Assembly: GCA_002729235.1 (NCBI GenBank)
Contig: PBTY01000080.1
Location: forward strand, 1 to 38,528
Direction of reading: 5' to 3'
DNA from: Rickettsiales bacterium
Lineage (GTDB): Bacteria; Bacteroidota; Bacteroidia; Cytophagales; Cyclobacteriaceae
DNA: 38,528 bases
In this document: one piece after another, positions 10,266 to 18,171 of the stretch
How positions within the stretch are numbered: the first letter of the stretch is position 1
Layout of the letters: every line of letters starts with the position of its first letter
Position numbers and translations under genes: made by a program
Notes under the pieces: model-generated
What the model saw: the letters and a program-made list of their open reading frames with translations, nothing else
What the model was told of the DNA's origin: nothing
The model's database searches: none

Positions 10266-10271
10266 ATTCCC

Positions 10272-11147
10272 ATGAAAATCAATGTTTACTCATTTCCGAT
10301 ATTAGCCATATTGCTGTTAGGCAGCCTGGGGCTCAATCCAAAAACAGGTATTTCCAACCCAGAAAAATTAGATGCCGGGATCACCCAATGCCATGCCACC
10401 ACACAAGCCTTCGCTGCACTGGGAGACGATCTCTCTTTTATTGCGGAACACGAAGACCCTAAGCCATTCTCGTATCAGGGTGATGGAGAAATGATTACAT
10501 ACCCTGTGCACGGTGGAGATAAAGCCAATGCTTTTATGATCAAAGCAAGCAAAGCTTCTAATGACTACTTATTTGTTATTCATGAGTGGTACGGATTGAA
10601 TGCGTATGTCAAGAATGAATCAGCCAAATTCGCTTCCCGGTTTGAAGGGATGAACGTAATAGCGCTTGACCTGTATGATGGAAAAGTTGCTGACAATAGT
10701 GCGGATGCTGGCAAATACATGCAAGCGGTAAAAACCGAAAGAGCGCTCGCCATCATTAATGCAGCCCAGGATTTCGTTGGTGAAGATGCCAATATCTACA
10801 CCATAGGATGGTGTTTTGGTGGAGGCTGGTCTCTACAAACGGCTATCGAAATGGGTGATCAGGCAAAGGCCGCAGTAATGTTTTATGGTATGCCCGAAAA
10901 AGACATGGATCGATTAAAAACGTTAAAGTGTGATGTGCTGGCCATTTTTGCGGAGCAGGATAAGTGGATCAGCCCTGAAGTGGCAGCAGAATTTGATAAA
11001 GCCATGGCAAAGCTGGACAACAAACTGGTATTGAAATCATATGATGCTGATCATGGATTCGCCAATCCAAGTAATCCAAAATTCAATGAAAGCGCCGCAA
11101 TTGATGCTTACAACAACATGTTCGAGTTTGTGAGTGCTCGTAGATAA
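10272..11147 (+). CDS. Exported dienelactone hydrolase-like alpha/beta hydrolase
   Basis: 291 aa. The N terminus is hydrophobic (MKINVYSFPILAILLLGSLG), which suggests export or anchoring. The rest matches the dienelactone hydrolase family: FVIHEWYGLN near the start of the core, nucleophile Cys181 in GWCFGGGW, Asp230 in AEQDKW and His261 in DHGFANP form the Cys-Asp-His triad typical of the family. A leader region with two cysteine-poor segments (residues ~35-75) precedes the fold. The natural substrate cannot be told from sequence; family members hydrolyse dienelactones and assorted esters. The start lies 52 bases after the kinase stop, behind an imperfect hairpin, and the gene converges on the STAS-like gene. 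Confidence 0.88.
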   Translation: MKINVYSFPILAILLLGSLGLNPKTGISNPEKLDAGITQCHATTQAFAALGDDLSFIAEHEDPKPFSYQGDGEMITYPVHGGDKANAFMIKASKASNDYLFVIHEWYGLNAYVKNESAKFASRFEGMNVIALDLYDGKVADNSADAGKYMQAVKTERALAIINAAQDFVGEDANIYTIGWCFGGGWSLQTAIEMGDQAKAAVMFYGMPEKDMDRLKTLKCDVLAIFAEQDKWISPEVAAEFDKAMAKLDNKLVLKSYDADHGFANPSNPKFNESAAIDAYNNMFEFVSARR

Positions 11148-11158
11148 TTGAGATATGT

Positions 11159-11197
11159 GTTCTAAGTTTTAGGTTGAGTCAATCTAAAACTTAGAAC
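11159..11197. terminator. Perfect 14-bp palindrome between convergent genes (bidirectional terminator candidate)
   Basis: GTTCTAAGTTTTAG (11159-11172) is exactly complementary to CTAAAACTTAGAAC (11184-11197), with an 11-base loop. It occupies nearly the whole gap between the hydrolase stop (11147) and the STAS-like stop (11206). Position favours termination in both directions, although there is no long T-run after the stem. A related sequence recurs upstream of lgt near 22089-22116. Confidence 0.6.
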
Positions 11198-11205
11198 TAC
11201 CTATT

Positions 11206-11559
11206 TCAGGAAACCAACCAGTCTTTAGCTTCCTCCACACTATCAAATGCACGGGCATTATTACCTGAAACACGGTTAAATGCATTGAAAAGCACCTTTT
11301 TCGCCCCCGTTATTCCAACAGCCGCCCTTTTGATCGTCAGGTGTTTAGTTTTTTTACCACTTTCTTTGGCCTTTTCAACCACACTTGAAACTCCAAAAAC
11401 ATCAGTCATATTGGACAATCGTAACAACGGACGATTTTCTTTCAATGCAAAATCAGTGGCATCATCCATCTCCTTCAGAATTTCATTTTCGCTCATTCCC
11501 TGATAATCCACATAGAGGATTTCTTTGCCTTTGTGTAAGATGATTTCGTGTCCAGCCAT
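11206..11559 (-). CDS. Small STAS/SpoIIAA-like protein
   Basis: 117 aa, no signal peptide or membrane segment. The pattern of an N-terminal strand pair (EIILHKGKEILYVDYQG), a helix (ENEILKEMDDATDFAL), a strand (RPLLRLSNMTDVFG) and a C-terminal helix (FDSVEEAKDWLVS) resembles the SpoIIAA/STAS-SEC14-type fold of small hypothetical proteins common in Bacteroidota. The conserved phosphorylatable serine of true anti-anti-sigma factors cannot be placed with certainty, so no partner-switching role is claimed. It is monocistronic, convergent with the hydrolase and divergent from polA. Its function is unknown. Confidence 0.75.
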   Translation of the reverse strand: MAGHEIILHKGKEILYVDYQGMSENEILKEMDDATDFALKENRPLLRLSNMTDVFGVSSVVEKAKESGKKTKHLTIKRAAVGITGAKKVLFNAFNRVSGNNARAFDSVEEAKDWLVS

Positions 11560-11725
11560 TGATAGTTAGTTATTCTGCTGATAAGTATAGTTTGAATCCT
11601 AAATAGTTCCAAACTCCCATCGATGAACCCGACGTAAACTTAAAATCCATTTCCGTTTTTATAAGCATTGAAATGAAGGAGTCTCCTTCCATCCAAAATG
11701 TTCCATAAAATACTCCTTGTCTTCT

Positions 11726-11733
11726 TACCTTTA
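11726..11733 (+). promoter_or_regulatory. Possible -7 box of polA
   Basis: TACCTTTA matches seven of eight positions of the Bacteroidota TAnnTTTG element. It lies only 5 bases before the polA ATG, which would make the transcript leaderless or nearly so. No clear TTTG at -33 was found, so the call is weak. Confidence 0.3.
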
Positions 11734-11738
11734 CCCAC

Positions 11739-14510
11739 ATGAGTGAAAAGAAGACCCTGTTCCTTTTGGATGCCATGGCACTGATCTACCGTGCCCATTT
11801 TGCCCTAAGTAAAAACCCAAGAATCACCTCAACCGGCATTAATACTGGTGCCATCATGGGTTTCACCAATTCAGTCCTGGAAATCCTGACTAAAAAAGAC
11901 CCAACTCACATTGGTGTTGCTTTTGACACACACGCTCCTACTTTTCGTCATATTGAATACAAAGAGTATAAAGCCAATAGAGAATCTCAACCCGAAGAGA
12001 TAGCAGTTGCTATTCCTTATTGCAAAAAAATATTGAAAGGGATGAATATCCCTATCCTGGAGTTAGATGGATATGAAGCGGATGACCTCATCGGAACGCT
12101 AGCCAAAAAAGCCTCAAAAGAGGGTTTTGAAGTTTACATGATGACTCCTGACAAAGATTACGCTCAGCTAGTAGAAGAAAAGATATTCTTGTACAAACCA
12201 GCTTACATGGGTAATGCGGTTGATATTTTAGGTATTCCTGAAGTGCTAGAAAAATTTGATATCGAGCGCGTAGACCAGGTAATTGACATCCTTGGTCTGA
12301 AGGGTGATGCTGTAGATAACATTCCTGGAATCCCTGGGGTTGGTGACAAAACCGCCGCCAAATTATTGAAAGAGTATGGCTCGGTCGAGAATATCGTAGC
12401 GCATGCGGATGAGCTAAAAGGTGCTCTTCAAAAGAAAATTCAGGAATTTGGCGAACAAGGAATTTTTTCGAAAAAGCTAGCTACCATAGAGATCAACTCT
12501 CCGATAGACTTTGATGCTGAGTTGCTGAGCAGAAAAGAACCTGTGAAAGACGAGTTGGTTCCAATCTTTGAGGAATTAGAGCTGAGAACTATTGCCAAAC
12601 GCATTTTTGTTGAGCAAGTCGTTGGTAAGCCTGCCAAAGACAGTTCACAACTAGGGTTGTTTGGAGGAGCTAATGAACCTGTTGAGTTGGAAACATCCAA
12701 AGACACTTTTGATGCAGAAAAAAGCAATTACCACCTCGTAAAAACCAAAGAAGAGCGAGTAGATCTGATCAAAAAGCTGGAATCCTCTAAAGAAATTTGC
12801 TTCGATACGGAAACAGATAGTTTAGAAACCCGTGAAGCCAAACTGGTGGGCATCGCCTTTTCCATCAAAAAAGGAGAAGGATACTTTGTATTGATCCCTG
12901 AAGATGATGCCGAGGCTCAGGTAATCGTGGACGAATTCAAACCACTTCTGGAGAATGATCAAATCTTGAAAATTGGTCAGAACTTGAAGTATGATATCCA
13001 GGTACTGCGCAACTACAATGTGCATGTGAAAGGCAAAATTTTCGATACCATGTTGGCTCATTACCTCATAGATCCTGAGACGCAGCATGGAATGGACATT
13101 CTTGCGGAAAATTATCTGAATTACAAGCCTGTCAAATTCACGGATATGGTGGGCACCGGTAAAAAGCAGATTTCAATCCGTGAAGTAGAAGAGGAAGATC
13201 TGAAGAATTATGCCTGTGAAGACGCAGATATTACGCTGCAACTGAAAGAGAAATTAGAACCTGAAATAGCCGAAAAGAATCTGGTAAGTCTACTTCAAGA
13301 TGTAGAAGCTCCACTTTCCTTTGTCCTGGCCGACATGGAATATGAAGGGGTGAAAATAGATGAGGGAGCTTTGGCAACTATGTCCAAAGAGTTGGAATCT
13401 GAAAGTCTTCGCGTACAAACGGAAATTTTTGAAATCGCCGGACAAGAATTCAATATCGGTTCACCAAAGCAACTCGGAGAAATCCTATTTGACAAGCTGA
13501 AACTGGTAGACAAGCCGAAAAAAACCAAGACTGGGCAGTATGCCACTGGTGAAGAAATCCTATCCAAACTGGCAGATGAGCATGCTATTGCGGCCAAAAT
13601 TCTTGAATTCAGAGAATACAATAAACTTAAATCCACCTATGTGGATGCCTTACCTAAAATGGTAAGTGTGGCCGATGGCAAAGTACATACCGATTATCGC
13701 CAGACCATTGCAGCAACCGGGCGACTAAGTTCCAATAATCCGAACCTCCAGAATATTCCAATCCGAACGGCTAAAGGGCGTGAAATTCGAAAAGCTTTTA
13801 TCCCGCGAAGTGAAGACTATGTGATTATGTCTGCCGATTACTCGCAAATCGAGCTACGCATCATGGCTGCCTTCTCTGGTGATGAAAGCATGGTGGAAGC
13901 TTTCAAAAATGGGGTAGATATTCATAGCAATACCGCCAGTAAAGTCTTCAAAGTTCCTCTGGAAGAAGTGGATTCCAACATGCGTAGGAAAGCCAAAGAA
14001 GTCAATTTTGGGATCATTTATGGCATCTCTGCTTTTGGCTTGAGTCAAAACCTGAACATTCCGAGATCAGAAGCAGCTGATATTATTTCTGCATACTTTG
14101 AGCAATTCCCAAAGGTGAAAACCTACATGGACAATACAATTGCCAAAGCCCATGAGGATGAATACGTGGAAACCATTTTGGGTAGACGCAGATATCTTAG
14201 GGATATCAATACGAAGAACTTCACGCAGCGAGGCTTCGCAGAGCGAAACGCCATTAACGCACCAATTCAGGGGAGTGCCGCAGACATGATCAAAATGGCT
14301 ATGATCAAAATCCATGATTGGATGATCAAAGAAAACCTGAAGTCAAAGATGATTATGCAGGTACATGATGAATTGGTTTTCGACACACATAAAGATGAAC
14401 TGGAATTGCTCACTTCCAAGGTAGATGAGTTCATGAAAACAGCCATTGAGTTGGATGTTCCGATGGAAATCGGAATCGGTAGTGGAAGTAATTGGTTAGA
14501 AGCTCATTAA
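11739..14510 (+). CDS. polA: DNA polymerase I
   Basis: 923 aa, the full three-domain length. Residues 1-~290 form the 5' nuclease (FLLDAMALIYRAHFAL, DGYEADDLIG, GDAVDNIPGIPGVGDKTA). The 3'-5' proofreading domain is intact: Asp356 and Glu358 in FDTETD, NLKYDIQVL, and YACEDADIT. The polymerase has motif A with Asp700 (DYSQIELR), motif B (RRKAKEVNFGIIYGIS) and motif C with Asp877 (QVHDELVF). It removes RNA primers and fills gaps in replication and excision repair. The stop is one base before the next start (TAA-T-ATG), so the aminopeptidase gene behind it is probably translated from the same message. Confidence 0.98.
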   Translation: MSEKKTLFLLDAMALIYRAHFALSKNPRITSTGINTGAIMGFTNSVLEILTKKDPTHIGVAFDTHAPTFRHIEYKEYKANRESQPEEIAVAIPYCKKILKGMNIPILELDGYEADDLIGTLAKKASKEGFEVYMMTPDKDYAQLVEEKIFLYKPAYMGNAVDILGIPEVLEKFDIERVDQVIDILGLKGDAVDNIPGIPGVGDKTAAKLLKEYGSVENIVAHADELKGALQKKIQEFGEQGIFSKKLATIEINSPIDFDAELLSRKEPVKDELVPIFEELELRTIAKRIFVEQVVGKPAKDSSQLGLFGGANEPVELETSKDTFDAEKSNYHLVKTKEERVDLIKKLESSKEICFDTETDSLETREAKLVGIAFSIKKGEGYFVLIPEDDAEAQVIVDEFKPLLENDQILKIGQNLKYDIQVLRNYNVHVKGKIFDTMLAHYLIDPETQHGMDILAENYLNYKPVKFTDMVGTGKKQISIREVEEEDLKNYACEDADITLQLKEKLEPEIAEKNLVSLLQDVEAPLSFVLADMEYEGVKIDEGALATMSKELESESLRVQTEIFEIAGQEFNIGSPKQLGEILFDKLKLVDKPKKTKTGQYATGEEILSKLADEHAIAAKILEFREYNKLKSTYVDALPKMVSVADGKVHTDYRQTIAATGRLSSNNPNLQNIPIRTAKGREIRKAFIPRSEDYVIMSADYSQIELRIMAAFSGDESMVEAFKNGVDIHSNTASKVFKVPLEEVDSNMRRKAKEVNFGIIYGISAFGLSQNLNIPRSEAADIISAYFEQFPKVKTYMDNTIAKAHEDEYVETILGRRRYLRDINTKNFTQRGFAERNAINAPIQGSAADMIKMAMIKIHDWMIKENLKSKMIMQVHDELVFDTHKDELELLTSKVDEFMKTAIELDVPMEIGIGSGSNWLEAH

Positions 14511-14511
14511 T

Positions 14512-17067
14512 ATGAAGATACTGGTATGGATGCTGGGGATCACCACACTGATGATGTCGTGTTCCAAACCAACAGAAGATTTGCTGGATGTAGGAATTCC
14601 GCTGAAAATGGCTGAATACCGGAAACAGCAAGTCTCAGATATCCAATACCAGATGTCTTTCGATATCCCAGAGAAACTAGAAGACCCTGTAGTGTCTAGT
14701 TTAGAGCTAAGCTTAAACTTGAAAGACCTAACACAGCCACTGTACCTGGATTTCAATGCTTCAGCTTCTTTGTTGCTAGCACTTGAAGTAAATGGCAAAA
14801 CTGTCAGCATCAAGCATCAAAAAGAGCATTTGATTGTCCCAACAGAGTCATTGAGAATAGGTGAAAATATCATCAATGTAGATTTTCATGCTGGAGAACA
14901 ATCTTTGAACAGAAATGAAGAGTTTCTCTACACTTTATTGGTGCCAGACAGGGCCAGCACCCTGTTTCCCTGTTTTGATCAGCCAAACCTAAAAGCCACT
15001 TACACACTTGAAATAACTGTTCCTGAAGGCTGGGTTGGCCTGGCAGGAGGTCCTTTAATTGATACCAAGGGGTTGAATGGTAAAACGATCTACTCTTTTG
15101 AAGAAAGTGACCCCATGAGCACTTATTTGTTCTCTTTTGTAGCTGGCAAGTTTGAAATGGCAGTAGGAACTCGAAATGACCGGGTCATGAACATGCTCTA
15201 CCGTGAGACCGATTCCACCAAAATTACCTTAAGCATTCCAAAAGTGATGGACCATCATGGTGAAGCTTTGAGTTTTCTAGAGGAATACACCAACTATCCA
15301 TTTCCCTTCCAAAAATTAGATTTCGCCGCTATTCCTGGATTCCAATATGGAGGGATGGAACATGTTGGTGCCATCCAATATCGGGAATCATCCATGTTTT
15401 TAGATGAAAGTGCCACTGATTCACGCAAGTTGGGTCGTGCCAAGCTAATAGCGCACGAAACAGCCCACATGTGGTTTGGAGATTTGGTCACCATGGATTG
15501 GTTTAGCGACGTGTGGATGAAAGAAGTTTTTGCCAACTTCATGGCAGACAAGATAGTGAACCCTACTTTTCCGGAGATCAACCACTCGTTAAACTTCTTT
15601 ACCTCGCACTATGCGAGTGCCTATTCCGAAGACAGAACTCAGGGTAGTAACCCGATTCGACAGCCATTGGACAACCTGAAAAATGCAGGCACACTGTATG
15701 GCCGAATCATTTACAACAAGGCACCAATCATGATGCGCCAACTGGAAACTTTGGTTGGTGAGGAGCCTTTCCGAGATGGAATTCGAGAATACATGAAAAC
15801 CTATGCATACGACAATGCCGTATGGAACGATTTGGTAACCATTCTGGACAAACGCACCGAAGCAGACTTGCTGAAATGGAGTGAGGTTTGGGTAAATCAA
15901 CCGGGTAGACCAATCATTGAAGCATCTATCAATTATGAAGAAGGTGCTATCAAATCATTTGATCTAGCACAAAAAGCAGAAAATGGAACTGATCTCATAT
16001 GGCCACAAGTCTTCACTGTGGATTTGATCTACTCGGATGAAGTAAAAACCATTCCTGTGACCTTGGAAGAAAAGTCTGTTATTGTAGAAAAAGCGGTTGG
16101 GTTAAAGAAACCACAAGCAATCATTTACAATGCCAATGGATATGGTTACGGTGTTTTCCCTGTTGACGAAAGTAGCCTTGACTTAATCTCCTCAATGAAG
16201 GATGAAGTAGCTCGCGCATCGGCTTACACCAATATTTACGAGAACATACTTTCAGGAAACCTGGATGTAACTCAAGGAATGGATGTCTATTTAAAAGCAA
16301 TTACCAGCGAAGAAAATGAGTTGGTTCTTTCCCTGTTGACTTCTAAACTAAGGCATCTATTTTGGCATTTCTTATCAACAGGGGAGCGAAGTTCTTATCA
16401 ACCAACATTAGAAAAAACACTGCTTGAAGAATTAAACAACAATCGTCCAGCCAATCAGAAAAAAGTGTTGTTTGGATTGTTTGAAAGCATTGCTTACTCA
16501 GATTCAGGGATCAACACATTGTACTCGTTGTGGAATAAAAGTTCCTCCATCGAAGACTTAAAACTTAACCAGGATGATTTTACTGGTTTAGCTATGACCT
16601 TGTCGTTGTACCGTCATCCTAAGTCCGAGGAGATTCTGAAAGAAGCGAAGGAGGCTCTAACCAATAGTGACAAAATCAAACGATTTGAGTTCATAGAACC
16701 TGCGTTATCTACTGATAAAGCAGTACAGAATGCATTTTTTACCTCACTAAATGACGCCAGAAATCGTGAAAAAGAAGCATGGGTGCTTACGGCAATTGGG
16801 TTTATTCATCACCCATTGAATCAAGAGAATTCCATCAAACATTTAAAAACATCATTGGATCTACTCCAGGAAATTCAGCTAACGGGTGATATTTTCTTCC
16901 CAAAAAGATGGTTGGTAGCTACGATCGGGCAATACCATTCTCAGAAAGCTTATGAGATTTTAAACACTTTTCACAAGGAGAACCCGGAATACAATCAGGT
17001 TCTAAAGAATAAACTGATGCAGGCCTCTGATGATTTGATCCGGTTCAACACTGTGATCAACAATTAG
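14512..17067 (+). CDS. M1-family zinc aminopeptidase, lipoprotein
   Basis: 851 aa. The N terminus (MKILVWMLGITTLMMSC) has a short charged start, a hydrophobic core and a lipobox-like cysteine at 17, so it is probably a lipoprotein at the inner face of the outer membrane. The zinc site is complete: His315, Glu316 and His319 in HETAH, with the third ligand Glu338 eighteen residues on (VWMKEVFANF). The exopeptidase motif, usually GxMEN, reads GGMEH (280-284). The N-terminal beta domain (~30-215) and a long C-terminal helical domain (~560-851) fit the family. It should release N-terminal residues from peptides in the periplasm. The start is one base after the polA stop, suggesting coupling without an obvious functional tie. 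Confidence 0.94.
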   Translation: MKILVWMLGITTLMMSCSKPTEDLLDVGIPLKMAEYRKQQVSDIQYQMSFDIPEKLEDPVVSSLELSLNLKDLTQPLYLDFNASASLLLALEVNGKTVSIKHQKEHLIVPTESLRIGENIINVDFHAGEQSLNRNEEFLYTLLVPDRASTLFPCFDQPNLKATYTLEITVPEGWVGLAGGPLIDTKGLNGKTIYSFEESDPMSTYLFSFVAGKFEMAVGTRNDRVMNMLYRETDSTKITLSIPKVMDHHGEALSFLEEYTNYPFPFQKLDFAAIPGFQYGGMEHVGAIQYRESSMFLDESATDSRKLGRAKLIAHETAHMWFGDLVTMDWFSDVWMKEVFANFMADKIVNPTFPEINHSLNFFTSHYASAYSEDRTQGSNPIRQPLDNLKNAGTLYGRIIYNKAPIMMRQLETLVGEEPFRDGIREYMKTYAYDNAVWNDLVTILDKRTEADLLKWSEVWVNQPGRPIIEASINYEEGAIKSFDLAQKAENGTDLIWPQVFTVDLIYSDEVKTIPVTLEEKSVIVEKAVGLKKPQAIIYNANGYGYGVFPVDESSLDLISSMKDEVARASAYTNIYENILSGNLDVTQGMDVYLKAITSEENELVLSLLTSKLRHLFWHFLSTGERSSYQPTLEKTLLEELNNNRPANQKKVLFGLFESIAYSDSGINTLYSLWNKSSSIEDLKLNQDDFTGLAMTLSLYRHPKSEEILKEAKEALTNSDKIKRFEFIEPALSTDKAVQNAFFTSLNDARNREKEAWVLTAIGFIHHPLNQENSIKHLKTSLDLLQEIQLTGDIFFPKRWLVATIGQYHSQKAYEILNTFHKENPEYNQVLKNKLMQASDDLIRFNTVINN

Positions 17068-17187
17068 TACCGCTTACCACAGATTAGCTCTCGTTTAGTA
17101 ACCATCGGTTAGAATTCATCAAGTTTTTGGCTACTTTCGATCTTAAGATTAAGCAACTTAAATATCACCACAAACGCGGTAAAACAG

Positions 17188-18135
17188 ATGGACTCAATTC
17201 CAAGTCTTAGTGACATAAAACGTGCACATCAGCGTATTTCCAAAATTATTCTGGAAACACCTGTAATGACCTCACATTCGATCAATGAAATGGCGGGATG
17301 TGATATCTACTTCAAGTGTGAAAATTTTCAGAAAGTAGGAGCATTCAAAATGCGAGGTGCAGCCAATATGATTCTTGGGTTCCGACCAGAAGAACGTGAA
17401 AATGGCTTTGCTACTCATTCCTCCGGTAACCATGCTCAGGCAGTTGCTCTTGCAGCCAAACTTTCTGGCACGAAAGCCTATGTGGTAATGCCTGAAAACA
17501 GTACTTCGGTGAAAATTGAAGCAACAAAAGGGTATGGTGCTGAGGTCATTCTTTGTGAACCAAATGAAGCATCACGTATCAAAACTTGTGATGAAGTAAT
17601 CGAAAGAACAGGAGCCATTTTCGTGCCTCCATTTGACGATTATCGAATCATTGCGGGGCAGGCAACCGTAGCAAAAGAGTTAATGGAAGAAGTTCCCGAT
17701 TTAGACATTTTGATGACACCTGTAGGTGGTGGGGGATTAGCAGCTGGTACAGCATTGGCGGCTCATCTTTTGGACCCCAACACGGAAGTAATTCTTGGAG
17801 AGCCTAAAAATGCAGACGACTGCTACAAGTCCATGCAAAAAGGTAAAATCGTTCCTGTCAAAAATCCTGATACCATTGCGGATGGACTAAAAACCACTGT
17901 CGGTGAGCGAAATTTTGAGATCATTAAAAATCACGTGGCGGACATTTATACCGTAACGGAAGAAGAAATCATTGATGCAATGAAAATGATTTGGGAACGG
18001 ATGAAGATCATTATTGAACCTTCGTGTGCGGTGCCATTTGCCGCCCTACTCAAAAATAAGGATCGATTTGCTGGAAAACATGTTGGCATTATCCTCACTG
18101 GAGGAAATGTGGACCTGGCGAACCTTCCTTTCTAA
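17188..18135 (+). CDS. PLP-dependent serine/threonine dehydratase-family enzyme
   Basis: 315 aa, a fold-type II PLP enzyme without the C-terminal regulatory ACT domain of biosynthetic IlvA. The Schiff-base lysine is Lys54 in GAFKMRGA; the phosphate-binding loop is the glycine run at 180-183 (VGGGGLAAGT). SSGNHAQ, which positions the cofactor, is present at ~76-82. At this length it could be a catabolic threonine/serine dehydratase, a serine racemase or a threo-3-hydroxyaspartate ammonia-lyase; sequence alone does not separate them. The 120-base upstream gap suggests its own promoter. The DPP-IV gene follows after 36 bases, probably in one transcript, linking peptide release to amino-acid breakdown. 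Confidence 0.92.
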   Translation: MDSIPSLSDIKRAHQRISKIILETPVMTSHSINEMAGCDIYFKCENFQKVGAFKMRGAANMILGFRPEERENGFATHSSGNHAQAVALAAKLSGTKAYVVMPENSTSVKIEATKGYGAEVILCEPNEASRIKTCDEVIERTGAIFVPPFDDYRIIAGQATVAKELMEEVPDLDILMTPVGGGGLAAGTALAAHLLDPNTEVILGEPKNADDCYKSMQKGKIVPVKNPDTIADGLKTTVGERNFEIIKNHVADIYTVTEEEIIDAMKMIWERMKIIIEPSCAVPFAALLKNKDRFAGKHVGIILTGGNVDLANLPF

Positions 18136-18171
18136 GAAGAAAAGTTGAAACATATCAAATAAACACAAGAC

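Noticed and set aside
11570-11776. Minus-strand 68-residue open frame between the STAS-like gene and polA
   Set aside because: It overlaps the polA start, matches nothing recognised and has no convincing upstream signals; at most a relic.
17096-17116. TAACC-ATC-GGTTA small inverted repeat before the dehydratase gene as another ECF promoter
   Set aside because: It shares TAACC, but no GTAGTC-like element follows at the spacing seen at 35583-35653.
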